Assembly: GCA_022592445.1 (NCBI GenBank)
Contig: JABYQR010000124.1
Span: 49,311-113,310 of the forward strand
DNA: 64,000 nt
Reading direction: 5' to 3'
Source: Cytidiella melzeri
Taxonomy: Eukaryota; Basidiomycota; Agaricomycetes; Polyporales; Irpicaceae
Shown here: one piece after another, positions 1 to 12,248 of the stretch
Layout: the number at the start of each line of letters is the position of its first letter
How positions within the stretch are numbered: position 1 is the first letter of the stretch
The notes under the pieces: generated by a model
Told to the model about the DNA's origin: nothing
Databases searched by the model: none
What the model saw: the letters and a program-made list of their open reading frames with translations, nothing else
Position numbers and translations under genes: made by a program

Positions 1-2458
1 GCAGGAGCTTCATGGAGGACATGCGGAGGCTCAGTTCGCGCGGTCATGGTAGCATCAAGCAGACCGAAAGCACTTCTGTAGAAAATTGTGACTCTGAGAG
101 ACCGAGTACTTCTACTACAGCAACCGCCGTGCCAATGCTCCCCCTAGATTTTTGCAACGATGCAACGCCTCGGCCACCTTCACGCGTTCTCGCTCGACCA
201 CCACTTGACAAGTCCCTACTTCCCCCAATCGAGCTGCAGCCACCATCTCCTCGAAAGATGAGCAGCTTGGCAACTTCATATTCTGAGCCTAGCCCTGGGA
301 TCGATTCTCTGCTGGCACCGTTGCCGTCCTCAAGCACTACTCCAAACGCATCCACCCAATCAACTTTGGCAAAACCACTGTCGTCACCTCAGCAGTCAGC
401 TTCGTTGGGCCGATCGACTCATCCACCCAAGGAGAAGGAGGATCTAAGCGCTGTACTTCGACGGAATTCGTTGGGTGATCTGAAGATACCGGCAAGGATC
501 AGCCAGGCGCAGATTGGGTTGCGGAGAGACTTGGGAATGGTCCGAGAGTTTGCTACCAGCGTTGAGCGTGAGTACTCAAGATGTTATAGCGGTATCAGCA
601 GTTTATGGTCGTTGGTGCAGAGCTCAAAGACCTGCAAGCTACGTACCACGCGCTGGTTTTAGAAGTGCAGGCTTTTCTACTCGAGAGTGTCCCTCCGAAT
701 AAAACGAAAGCTCGCGCAACATCGCCCACATTCTTCGGTCTTCACCGTCCTGGTCGCACTCGATCTAGCACGAATCCTCAAACAACTTCCAGCACACCAG
801 CGATCCACGGACAGCTCGCCACCACGTATCGCACAATACAAGTAAAGTTTGCACTGTCTTGGGAGTGTGCTGAATTGCTCGTAGAGCTGGGCGGTGGTCC
901 ATCTGCCGGCCAGCAACCGTTATCGTTAGAGCAGTCGGCGTCTACAATCACGCCGTCTACAATTCTGCACTCCGAAGTACGGAAAAGTAGAGAGCGTGCA
1001 GTCACCCTCGCTGGCGACGAGTCGAAGCCGCAGATTGCTATACAGGGAATCTCTCCGCTTCCTCACCCAAACGCGTCAAGTTCACAGCCGCACTGGCGTG
1101 CGTCAACTGGCAGGCACGATCTTAGCCATCGCCAACTGCTTCTGCTCAGGGATATGCTCAACAACGCGGATACATCCTTATCGATGATGGTTGACGAACG
1201 AATATCGGATGAGGCCCTCAATCGGAACTGGCGATGGGGAGACGCAATGAGTAGCACAGTCACTCTGCCAAGCGAGGAGTCGTCTCATCACGAGTCTGTC
1301 TTGGGCTCCACGGATGCTCAGGTGACAGTTCTCAAGAAGAGGAAGAGCACTAGGTTGGGTATGCGTGGGTTGCGCGATATGCTCAAGTCACTAAGGAACA
1401 CCCATTCACAGCCTCAAGCAGATCCTCCTCCTGTGCCGATCATGAGTAGTCTTCTTCCACTGTCATCCTTGACTTCCCCCTCCTCAACATCAGTCGCTGC
1501 AACTACGGAGTCTTCACTAAACCTACCGAATGAGTTTGTTCACAGGCGGCGAGCAAAGACGAGTGTAGGGCCCGAATCGGGCAGGTCGGTGCGTGACAGC
1601 CATCCGAATAATCCGTACGTTACATCAGCCTCTGTCGCACACCGCTCGTCTCCGCGTCGGCCGTCGCTCGCATCCATTTTCCGCCTCGGACAGAGAAGTT
1701 CAAAATTTGCTGCCTCAAAAGCACACCCGTCGGCCGGTTCAGGACATGAACTTTCTGATTACGGGGCCGGGTCGAACAGCTCTTGTCACGTCAGTACCGA
1801 TGCACACACTGAGGAGGAGGACTGGGACAAGGTCGAGTCGTCCTCGGAACTAGCCATTGCTTCGCGTAGAGCGTCTTCTCCGCCCAACGCCACAGTCAAA
1901 TCTCGGTCTCCGTACTCGACTGACAGCCCAGCGCTTGTACCTACTGTCCCAGGCAAGGCTACGCCAAATGCTAGTCGTTCTTCCGTCTGGGAGTCATCTG
2001 TCCAAACGCCGTCTCGTCTACCGCAGTCATCGTCCAGTGCGAATATCTCTCAATCGTATTCGCGTTCAACTAAACTTTCGGACGTGAAGGAGCTGGTGGA
2101 GAGGGAAGGAGAGGACTTACGGCAGCACCGACGGTCTCTCTCCAAAGCCAAAAGGCGCTCATCGAGAGTTCCTAGCCCTAGCCCGAAACGACCGGTGTCG
2201 AGAAGCGGAAGGAAGAGCGTCGGCACGGGCTCTCTGCGATCGCCACCGCCGCCCACACTGTCTAGTCCGAGCTACAGTTACCTTGCCGAACTCGACAATC
2301 CAGGTTTCCTTGAGAGTCCACTCTCGTTGGCGATGACTCCCGAGAACATCAGACCGCTGTTGGAAAATGCAAAGGAGGTCAACGCACGTTGTCACGAATG
2401 CATCGCTGAACTGGAACAGTTGCTGGCTCTACGGTCCAGGCTACCCACTCTCCATTAG
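1..2458 (+). CDS. Ser/Pro-rich protein of unknown function, 5' partial
   Basis: The reading frame is already open at the left edge, so the gene starts outside the window; the first in-frame ATG is at 12. Two exons fit: up to 567, then 621 to the TAG at 2456-2458. They are joined by a 53 bp intron (568-620, GTGAGT to GCAG) whose phase is consistent across the join. The joined part reads ...SVEQLKDLQATYHALV..., a plausible short coiled coil. The rest is mostly low complexity, rich in Ser, Pro, Thr and Arg, with basic clusters such as RRPSLASIFRLGQ and KAKRRSSR. The C-terminus ends in a more ordered helical stretch (MTPENIRPLLENAKEVNARC). No catalytic or membrane motif is visible. I do not recognise the family. 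The gene model is well supported by length and phase; the function is unknown. Confidence 0.75.
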
Positions 2459-3473
2459 GTGCCTACTCACGTTTTCTCTGCCTACTCCCGCTGTAAAGAT
2501 TGTTTTTTGGTTCTTTTCTTTTCTATTCTTTTCGACTCTGATCTCCTCGTGTCGCATTGCTGTCAATCGCATGTCATGCTTCCTCGCAATTTGTTTTTTT
2601 TGACTGAATCATTCCACGTTTGTCGCGCTCTCGTTTCACGTGTGTCCGTGTTAATTATTCTCACGCACCTTTTTTTTTTATAAGAAAACATGTACTAACG
2701 CAGGTTTTCACGCTGAGTAATGAATGGATAATGATGCTTTTCTTCTGTACACAATGCAGCCGCCAGTGAGCTCGAGAGTGTGTGCATCCGAATCGCACCT
2801 TATCCCGTACATATTCCTGCCAGTTCCTCCACCACGGAAAGGTATCATCATCTCCCTAAAATAGCTACAAAAGTAACAGTCAACTTGGACACTGGCATTG
2901 ACACTCCGCGAGTCAAGTCCGCGCTTAAGTACTTCAAGTTGAAAGAACATATTGCAAGAGCGTGAAATAATACGTATACGTGAGTAGTACATCGTTGGGT
3001 AAGTTACAATAACAAAAACACGAAAAAAAGAAAGGGAGTTGTGTAAACGAACTAAGAACTAGATATTGCCGTGTTTTCTTTTCAAGAAGAAGGAAGTGAT
3101 GCTATGAACGGTACGGTATAAACCAGAGAAAAAAATAGAGAACGATTAAACTTGGGTGGGATGGGGATGGGGCGGGGGATATCATATATGTGTATGTGTA
3201 TGTGTATGTACGAGTTGGATTGGAGTGAACCGACTGACCGAGGGAGAGAAGAGAGAGAGTAGAGAGAGAACAACGACAACGCGCGGGATGTAAGGTAAGG
3301 TATGGGGGGGGTAGCCACAAGAAAGAAAAACACACACAAAAGACGCGTTTGAGGAGGTATAACCGACGATGGACATGAGACACAAGTTAAATAAAAATCA
3401 AAAGTCGAAACAACAACAACAAAAATAGAAAGAAAGAGCGAAAAGAAAGAAAGAAAAGAAAAGAAAAGAGAAA
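2459..3473. other. intergenic region between convergent genes
   Basis: This stretch lies between the stop codons of the Ser-rich gene (+) and the zinc-finger gene (-) and should hold both 3' UTRs. It contains T-rich tracts at 2500-2690, a TATGTGTATG repeat near 3186-3210 and purine-rich stretches at 3240-3270 and 3410-3475. I see no gene in it. Confidence 0.6.
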
Positions 3474-6400
3474 CTAGCCAACCATCCTTATCCCAAACCC
3501 GACTCGAACTTGCCCATCTCGCTCCCCAGGTCCAACGGAAGACGCACCACTGCTCCGTTGTCCCCCTGCAGCCGCAGGGGATGTTGCTGAAGATGATACC
3601 CTCCTCCTCCTCCTCCCACCACCATCTCCATCTCCCCCAGATGATGATGATGATGATGCGGATGACGCTCGTACCCATCGACACCCACCATCTCGTTCGC
3701 CAACATCTGGTGCTGTGTCTGTGGTTGTGTCTGCCCATCGATGACCACCGACGTGTGTGTGTCGTACGCCTGAAGAGGAAAATACTGATGGTGGTGACCC
3801 TGTTGCTGTTGTTGCTGCTGGGGATGACCGACCGAAGGACTGCTGGAAAGCCCCTGCACCTGCCCCACCTCTCCATTGCAGTTGACGCGATGAATATTGT
3901 CCGTAGTACTCATCCTGCTCCTGCTCCTCCCCGTCGTAATACCTTCCTGCTGCCCCTCCACCAACCCCGTGATAGAACTCGGGTGATAAACTTCTCCCAC
4001 TACTCCCCCCGCGCTCATATGCAAAAGGGTGTGGGTGCTCGTATTGAACGGATCCCCCCCTCCTCCTCCTACTGCTCCGTCCCCCATCCCCGCCTCCTCC
4101 ATAAACGAATGAGTGTGCGGGTGCGGGTGCGGGTGAGAGTGGTGAGGGAGATAATGATGACCTCCTACCACCCCCACCACCCCCACCTCCGCCTGTTGCT
4201 GCTGTTGTTGTTGTTGTTGTTGCAACCGACGAAGTTGATCTTCCTGCTGCCTCCTCAACTCCACCGAATACTGCCTCGCGACGGGGGGACCCCCACCAGA
4301 ACCTACTGCTACTTCCCCCACCCCCGACACCCCCACTCCCACCGATGGCGCTCCCATACTCGAGCCCCTCACTCGAGGAGACGACGACGAGGACGGATGA
4401 TGATGACGGTGATGCCGCTGATGACGAGTGTGATTGTGATGATCCTGCTGGTGAGGAGGAGGAAGAGGAGGACCTCGAATCGTCGAGAGCGAGTTGCTCC
4501 GCGCCAATGACGAGCCCGGACGAAGTGGTAGGCCTTGACGTCCCTGTCCCATTCCCTGTCCCTCCAATTGCTGTCCCTGTCCCGCCGATTGCTGTTGCTG
4601 ACGCTGAGCCTGATACCGATACAACCGATCGAGTTGCTGACTCAACATCGGTGTCATTGCAGAGTTCCATGACGGAGAGCCTTCGAGATTGTGGCCTAGA
4701 CTCGCTCCCGTACTCATACCCTGCCCCTCCTGCTGTTGGTGTTGTTGTTGTTGTGGCTGTAACGGTAGAGGTGGCTGTCCCTGGCCTGACGCTGCCGAAC
4801 CCCCCGCTACTACTAAACGGGCGTACATCTCCTCTGTACTTGTACCATCTGTCCCTGTCGTCGTCGCTGTGGTGGTCGTCGCTGTGTTCTCCATCACCCC
4901 CATCCCCATCTCCCCCGTCAGATCCTGCATAGGGCCGTTTACGAGGATTGACGGCGGCGGAGGAAGATGAAGAGTGGATCCTCCTCCTGGCGTAGGCGGC
5001 GTATTCAACCGACGACCCACCAATCGTTGTTGTTGCCGTCGATGTTGATGATGGTGGAGCGTGGAAGGAAAATGGTGAGTCGTAGTATCCAACAGGAGAT
5101 GTGGGCTCGTAGTATGTACTCTCTCCATCTCTTCCATATACCGATGAGGAGCCTGCGGCAGCGGATGATGGTGGTTGTGGAGGTGGTGGTTGTGCGTGTT
5201 CATTTCCTCTGCGTGTGGCGAGGGATAAGGAAAGTTCTGGGCGAGGGACGACCAACCCTGCTGTTGTTGTTGTTGTTGCTGATAATGGTGTTCCTGGTGG
5301 AGGGTAAGGGTAGGAGGATGAACCATAGTAGTAGGATGCAGGTGCTGTACCGGGGCGAGAAGTGGCTGTGGAGGGTCTTCGAGTGATGAACCCAGCGGGG
5401 GTTGTTGGGATGGGTAATGGTAATAACTGTGAGGATGTGAGGCCGCCGCCGTGGTGTTGCTGCTGCTCACGCTGCTGCGGGAAGAGGAGCGAGGGTGGTG
5501 GTGGATGCGGGAAAGAGAGGGAGGAAGAGAGGGATGAGGCGACGACGGCAGAGATGGGCGGGAGAGTGGTGGTTCCGGAGGATGCTGTAGTAGGACGGCT
5601 GTGAGATCCAGTTCCGGGCCGACTTCGTGAGGTTGAGGGAGGGATATCGGGGAGAGTGAAGTTGAATGGGGTGGAGGCGGGGGCGAGAAAGGACTGGCCG
5701 GGATATTGTTGGGTGGAGTTGGAGGGGACACGAAAGGACTGGCCGGTTGTTGTTGTTGTTGTTGTGTTTGCGAGTGGTTGGTCACGAAAGGAATGGGTGC
5801 TGCTGGTGCTGTTCGTGCGGTCGACGCTTGAGGATGCTGCCCAATGGTTGGTGCTGTGATGATGAAACACACCGTTTCCGCCCTCGTAACCGGTGCTGGT
5901 ACCAGGGCGCATGGACATACCGTCCGGCTTGATGGACATGGTAGGATGGGTGCTGCCGTCGATTATTGAAGCTGCTGAGGCGGCTGCAGCGGCTGCTTGA
6001 GCACGTTTGCCTCTTGGTGGGCCGCCTTTGGTGACTGCGCTCATTGTGGCGTGCAACGATGTGAGGTCGTGCATCATGCGATCGTTCTGTTCCTGCTTGT
6101 CTGCGTGAACAGTCTGCGCGTGCTGACGGAGATTGTCGAGGCGCGAGAACTGCTTTCCGCAATGGCACGTGAACGGTCGCTCGCCAGTATGTTTTCTAGA
6201 GGGTAGCATGTCAGATGATTGTGCGCGTACACGGACGACGGGATGAGACACGAAAGATGAACAAGCGCCACCATCTTTTTTTTTCTCGGGTTTCACCCGA
6301 CGGTGTATGCGCTGGCGACGACGACGACGACGAAAACGAAGAGTAGACAGAGGTGGTCCACAAGAGCCCACAAGGGTCCCTCGTGTAGGTAAACAACAAG

Positions 6401-6757
6401 AGTGAAAAGGAGGAGCAAAAGTGAATGTGCCCTGATCGTTTGTAAAAGGGGCACGTACCTGATGTGCCTGGCAAGATGCTCGCTCCTACTGAAAACCATT
6501 CTGCAGTCGCCATAGCCTCTGCACTGGAAAGTTTTGGCGGGTGCAGGACGGTATCGTTTTGTGTTGCTGGTGTTGGCAGAGGTGGAAGTTGTGGATGTAC
6601 CGCTGGTTGAGAGTGCGATGGGGGGCGAGGAGAACAAGGACGAAGGGGGGTTTGAGACGACGACGGACATTTGTGCGTCGTCTGGAGAAGTCGAGCGCTG
6701 TTCGTCGTGTTCGTCGTCGTTGTCGTTGTTGTTGTGGAGGAGGATGTGGTTGTCCAT
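3474..6757 (-). CDS. C2H2 zinc-finger transcription regulator with a long low-complexity tail
   Basis: Two exons on the minus strand: 6757-6459 and 6195-3474, with a 263 bp intron (GTACGT donor, CTAG acceptor). The join restores HLARHIRKHTGERPF, the classic linker between two C2H2 fingers, with correct phase, which supports the intron despite its unusual length here. Finger 1 begins FQCRGYGDC with FSRSEHLARH; finger 2 is CHCGKQFSRLDNLRQH. This pair resembles the yeast Usv1/Rgm1/Msn2 class of stress and nutrient regulators, so nuclear DNA binding is expected. The remaining roughly 900 residues are Ser/Thr/Gly/Pro-rich with an acidic patch (SDGGDGDGGDGEHSDDHHSD). One ordered island, SRRLSVMELCND, looks like a conserved short motif of fungal C2H2 factors and supports this frame. 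A second frame is open over most of exon 2 (see findings), so the C-terminal part is less certain than the fingers. Confidence 0.8.
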
Positions 6758-8268
6758 GCAACTGGTTTGTGGTTCAGGGGAAGCGTTTCCGAGGAGGGAA
6801 TCGCTTCAACCTAAAAAGGTGCCTGGCTTCGCCCTCTTCAATTAAGGGCAATCAGGTACGATATTTGCTGCGGAGCTTGAAAACCGTTGTTTCGGGGAAA
6901 GTTGAGGCACGAACGGGCGACACAGCCGGTTCCGACATCTCGAACAAGCTTCAGATTTCCGTTGTGCTCGCTGACGGGTTTGGACAGACACAAACCGTCA
7001 CATTGACAGATGTTATTTCTAATCCTTTTCTCTTTTTTTTAAAAAAGAGAGAGAAAAAGACAGCTCGAGAGAGAGAGCTGCAATGATATTTTTATGTTTA
7101 ACCCAGATAATCAGAATGCATCCGGGAGTTGATGGAAGTTGGAATGTGTCAGGTGTGTGTCAAGACCATCGAACAGGCTCGCGTTGACATGTGGGTTCGA
7201 CAGGACGCGTTAGCCCAACGGCTCAAGAAAGGCTCGAACGACGGCCGTGTTTCTCGCACTGGCAGCAGCCTCGACTAGAAGAAGAAGAAGAGCAGGTTCG
7301 GATGCAGTGCCGACACAAGACGCCGGCGGGTGAGACATCCTCTGATTGGCTCTTCTTCCCATCACTGAGACTCTGAATCGAGGGTCTAGACCATCCAACA
7401 GCTTTGTGGCGCTAGATTTGAGACTAGGGCAGGCGATCTCGGACATGGTGTGACATCCGTTGATCCTTACTCACGGACACTACAACTGATTAATGCTACA
7501 CAGCATCGCGATCGGCGCGGGGATAGAACTTCAAGTAAGCTCGACAACATAGACTCTGCCTCGGCCCCTTAATTCCCTCCAATTCTAGCCCTCTCAACTC
7601 TATCATTCCCTCAACACGTGCCCCTCGCCCGTACCTACTTCACTTTCTTTCGCGCACTATCCGACGTCGGACCAGCTGACTTCCCTTGCTCGAAAGCCCG
7701 AACAGCACAAAGATGCCAGCCCACATGAAACGCAGAGTCCGCCGTTCGCATCCAGACCCACAATCAATCTCTCGGCCCCCGTCCACTGCCACTTTTTCCG
7801 TACTACCAACACTCACACTCACAGCCCAGTACACGTCCACGTCCACGCCAGCCTACTTCTTCAATTCCATACACTGACAGACAATATGTACTCACGTCGT
7901 TCACGCATCAACTTGCAGCACAATCAATCTTTTTTTCAACGACCTAGCTTCACCCATTCGCTTCTGCCATTTCACACAATGCCCATGCAATGCATGGTCC
8001 GAAGAACCAACGTCGAGCAAAGTCTCCAACATCCCCAATTCGCACACAGGACTCTCACTGCTTTCGTCAACCGGGCCCCGACGCCGCTTCATGTTTCATG
8101 CGGGACCCAATGTTGAAGCTGGGATCGAAGTGTAACGGTAAACGTTCAACTGCTGTATACATTCGATATCAACACGTAAATGCAACTGCTCGTGAAACAA
8201 GAAAAGAAAAAAAGGCACGACAACTATTTGCCCAATCGACTTTCGGGATCTTTCCTCTCAGACAGAAT
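6758..8268. other. intergenic region without a recognised gene
   Basis: This holds the upstream region of the zinc-finger gene and the 3' flank of PCNA. A T8A6 run followed by GAGA repeats lies near 7028-7080. ORFs here are short (under about 80 codons), lack recognisable domains and overlap each other on both strands. I see no supported gene or RNA. Confidence 0.5.
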
Positions 8269-10121
8269 CTAGTCGTCTCCAATCTTGGGTGCGAGGTAGT
8301 ACCGTATATGTCCCTGCCCAAACTCATACGACACCTGTCACATCCAAAAAAACGCATGAGGGGGCAAACATTCGGACGGAAAACCGCATTCAAAACACTC
8401 ACCAGCAGCGGCACCTCGTTACTCATCATCAGCTGCACGACGTTGCTCAAACTCGTGCTCTTCGCAAAGTTGACCAAGTACTTGAGCGAGAACGTCAAGT
8501 TCACGTGCGAGTTCAACTCGATCCGCACAGCATTCTCAGGCAACTCTTCATCGTCCTCGTCCTCGTCATTCTTCGACTTGCGCTTCTTGGACGACGACGC
8601 CTTCTTGACCTTCTTCGCCGGCTTCCCATTCGTCTAGAAAACATACATTCAGGCCAAAACTGAACACGTGTGCGTCGCTGCAAAGCGAGAAAAAACACGA
8701 ACCTTGCCCGATCGCTTCCTCTTCTTACCATCCGACTCGTCGTCGTCCTCATCCTCATCGTTACCGTCCTGCTCCTCCTCCCCATCCTCGTCCGCGCCAT
8801 CCTCAGCGTTAAACTCACCGTCCTCATCATCCATCTCCACATCCTCCCCATCGCTCTTTTCCTTCTTCGCCTTCTTCTCCTTCTTAACCTTTGTCTTTGT
8901 CTTCTTCTTTCCTCCCTCCTCTTCCTCACCATCCTCCCCTCCCTCCTCCTCCTCCTCCCCCTCCCCATCCTCAACCTTTTCCTTCTTCACTTTGATCGAC
9001 CCGCCACCCGGCGTGTCGGTCGCCTTGATCAACACCGACCCATTCGCAGTCTCTCCCTCAGACGCAAACCGCACACCTTCCTTTGACACCTCGATCCGAA
9101 CAGACTCGCCTTAGAACAATATTAATATTTGTCAAATTTTGCGTAGTGCACCAATGGACGTGGCCAACTCACCGAGCATGCTCAAATCCCTGACGATCCG
9201 CCCAAACTCAGAAGACGGCATCGTGACACGCGCGTCGTACTCCGTCTCCGGAATACCCAGCGTATCAGCGTCAATATCCATCAACTTGACGTCGTATTCC
9301 GCAAGACGGTCGGTATCTTTGGTATTTCGGCGAACATGAGTGAGCATACACATCCCAAAAACAAAACAAAACAAAAACAAACAAAAAACGAGAAAGAAGA
9401 AGAACAGACGTACTTCTCGCCTCGTACACAAAACTCAGGATATCCCCATCGTCGCTAGCCTTGAGCGTACACGTGTCATCGTCCTTTGCACACTTCAAGA
9501 CTTTTGTCAGAGAGGTCAGGTTGACACCGAGTGGCATCGGCCTGTCACATCTTTGGGAAGAAGAAGAACGCGTCGTCAGCACACACACACACAAACCACG
9601 GTGGGAAAGGATAGCACATAGAAAGAGAAAGAGAGAGAGAGAAAGAGAGAGAGAGAAAGAGAGAGAGAAAGAGAAAGACAGAAAAGCACACCACACCTGT
9701 ACTTCTTGAACCCGCTGGCGTCCAGTTTGACAGCGACGAGAGCGACGTGTGAATTGTCCATTGCTTGCAACGACTGTCCCAGAAAACAAACACGTATTTC
9801 TTAGCAAATCACAGCCACTACCGAACAGTAACAATGAACGGTGGAAGCTTACAATCCCTTCTTCGTTGCATTCAAAATTGGCATCGGTGACGAGCTCCTT
9901 GATAGCTAGTTGAGGTTCGCGTTAGCAGGGGATTCTACAAGAAAAAGGGAAGAGAAAAGACGCAAGAACGAAAAGACGGAAAGACGACGCGTCGACGGAA
10001 AACGCGCAAGAAAAAAAAAAGGGAACTGGGTACTGTGTGGTGTGTGGCGCGGTACACTTGTACACTCACCATCTAAAAGTCTCTTGAGAATAGCAGCTTC
10101 AGAAAGCTTTGCTTCGAGCAT
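8269..10121 (-). CDS. PCNA: Proliferating cell nuclear antigen with a long charged insertion
   Basis: This is the sliding clamp that tethers DNA polymerases and repair factors to DNA in the nucleus. Eight exons on the minus strand are in phase: 10121-10070, 9905-9853, 9773-9697, 9550-9414, 9316-9173, 9109-8703, 8633-8403 and 8334-8269. They give 388 residues. The protein starts MLEAKLSEAAILKRLLD and shows the family hallmarks LQAMDNSHVALV, DRPMPLGVNLTSLTKVLKCA, LMDIDADTLGIPE and the C-terminal YLAPKIGDD. The modification lysine falls at residue 164 (SKEGVRF), the same number as in yeast and human PCNA. Canonical PCNA has about 258-261 residues. The excess is a Lys/Glu/Asp-rich block at about residues 187-323, between NGSVLIKATD and ENAVRIEL, in the loop region of the second domain. 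Most of it is in exon 6, the end in exon 7. Intron 3 carries a GA microsatellite. The identity is certain; the insert is read straight from open exons. Confidence 0.97.
9621..9679. repeat. GA/AAAG microsatellite in PCNA intron 3
   Basis: A purine-only simple repeat of GAGA and GAAA units lies inside the intron at 9696-9551 of PCNA. It gives the minus-strand transcript a long pyrimidine tract. Confidence 0.9.
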
Positions 10122-10240
10122 CGTTTTTTGTTTTGGTTGGTTTCTGGTTTCGGTTCGGGGTCGTGTCGCGAAAAGAAAGAGGTTGTTGGGTGGGAGAGAG
10201 AGAGAAACGGAGGAGGGACGACCGTCGTGCCGCACTGGCA

Positions 10241-10293
10241 GCGCGTATATAACGCGCTCGTCACAAGCGTGACTAAGCACGTGACTCGACGCG
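10241..10293 (-). promoter_or_regulatory. PCNA upstream region: TATA flanked by ACGCG motifs
   Basis: About 120-173 bp upstream of the PCNA start codon, a palindrome (gcgcgt...acgcgc, 10241-10257) encloses TATATAA. ACGCG occurs at 10252-10256 (+), 10242-10246 (-) and 10289-10293 (+); CACGTG lies at 10278-10283. ACGCG is the core of the MluI cell-cycle box used for S-phase genes in yeasts. That it acts so here is inference. Confidence 0.45.
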
Positions 10294-12248
10294 GCGTACT
10301 AAGAACCTTTTTAGCTACTTGTGCGACGACGGCCATGCTCTACTCCCGAAGAACACCTCTACTTTCCTGCTCGCATCGACACAAATTTCAAGGTACATCA
10401 TGTGTTCCTGCCAGAGTTCATCTGCATCTGTGTTGTGCAATCCTACTATATTCTTCGCTCATAAAAACCAGTCGAAGTACCTCTATCTCTACAAGTACAA
10501 GGGTCGGAAGATTGGTCTCATCGTAATCCTCTCACTGACTTACCGGAATGACTCCATGCGAACCAGAAGGGATACGTTGAACGAGTGCGGAAGGGTAGGA
10601 ATATGCCAAGGGTGTACGACTGAAGTGTCGGGGTCCTAATACTTTCCATATCCAGTCACATTAGGACCTGACTGAGGAGGAACATCTCATGTAATTGCAA
10701 TCACCTCGCAGTGCGTCGGCAATCTCCTTCTCCTCGCTATATCAAACACAAGAAAAAAAGAGGAGGATGTCCTAATTATGATATATCCATCGTGAATCGA
10801 CCTGTGATAAAAATCATCCCCACTGTAAGGCGAGTTGGCGGCTTGTCTTCACTGGGGCGCGCGGTCGTTCAGAAAAGGAACAGGACCGCGCTGTATTGTC
10901 CAGATGCGCGACAACGGGTGCGAGTACGTAGTACAAGGGATTCGTAAAGTAGAGCGTAGAGAAGAGAGAGTCGTTTGACACACGTCTCGTCCATGACGGT
11001 GTCGAACTACGTTACGTAATCTACTTACAAATCGGGTAAACTGCGTGAGCAGGGTTACACCCACGCCCGTCTGACGAAGCTCAGCCTCAGCAACTTCATG
11101 CAAATATTTGTTATTTGCTTACATGGAAACAGCAAACAATTGGACACCGTGTACTCGGATGTTCGTTTGCTACATCCACCCATTTCATCTTTGACATATA
11201 GACAGACTTATTGGGAGGTAGGTGGCTCGACACGAACTTGTGGGCGTACGGCTTCATATATAGTCAGGCATCCGAGCTCCACAACAATAAGACGGTCCAA
11301 CTTCAAAATAATGTAGAATCGACACGTCGCTCACGGTCAGAGAGCTATCTCTGTGCTCAGTGGTCTCTGTGCGACAGGTCGACTGTTGTGTCGGCTGCAT
11401 ATACTGCGTATAGGTAGCAAGGTCCAAAAGTCGTACACACATGTTCTCGCGCTGTTAGCTTCGCCGTTCGAGACGGTTACTAGTCCCCTGGGCCACGTAG
11501 AGGCCAGCGCCAGGTCACCGAGGGGGAGAGATGGTGGTTCCTGTCCAAGGGAGCAATGTCGATCTTCAATCGTCATTATATTAGCAGATTTTCAGTGCGG
11601 ATGGACGGTAAACAGGTTCTCACCGAGTTCTCGCCATTGGTCCAAGCCCAAGCCCGTATGCCTTTTTCATGCTTCCATGTGCGTCTTCGCCTGAGGCTCA
11701 CTCTGATACAGCAAAGTGTGTTGGCTGACGCTACTGGTGCTCTCAGGCGCATTTCATGCACCTCCTCCCTCGACCAAAACAATCGATGTAATATGCCTTT
11801 TGAACGTTCGTCAACCCAAGCCTGTACGAACAGTACCAGCCATCCAGTACGCGACACCTGTACCTGTCGTACCGGCCTGGTATTCCCCATCGCCGCCGAC
11901 GCATTGGCTCTCCCATCTCGCACCACCTTCTTCGTTTCGAGAAGACCGTCGAGATCACCAGCACTACCGAGCGATTTCGTCTTTCGCAACGACCGACGAT
12001 CCTAGGTTGGCGCAGTGGGGACCCAGTACGTCGTTGGCAAAAAGACCTCAATCCGCCCCCTGGTGCCCCCTTCCTCGGTACAATTCCTCTACCCCGAACG
12101 CGTCGAAGCGCAGAGGACGAATTGTAACGAGTTAGAGAGCGTACCTAGTCCGACTGGGAAGCTATGCTTCCAATGTGCACGTTCCTTGACTATCCAGGAG
12201 CTTCGCTCGAGCTCAGAGCTTCTCTAACTCCAGCTTTCTCCCGCTCAG
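10294..12248. other. about 2 kb without a recognised gene
   Basis: ORFs of up to about 150 codons occur on both strands (for example 11,716-12,135 +, whose start MCWLTLLVLSGAFHA looks like a signal peptide). None has a recognisable domain, and overlapping frames of similar length on the opposite strand weaken them. A small secreted-protein gene around 11,700-12,135 cannot be excluded. I found no convincing tRNA. Confidence 0.4.

Noticed and set aside
3581..4932. Long plus-strand ORFs opposite the zinc-finger gene
   Set aside because: The sequence is trinucleotide-rich and opens most frames; no domain or splice structure supports the plus strand.
8513..9089. Highly charged ORFs on both strands, such as Arg-rich (minus) and Ser/Leu-rich (plus) frames
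   Set aside because: They are shadows of the acidic/basic insertion of PCNA exon 6, whose frame is fixed by conserved sequence on both sides.
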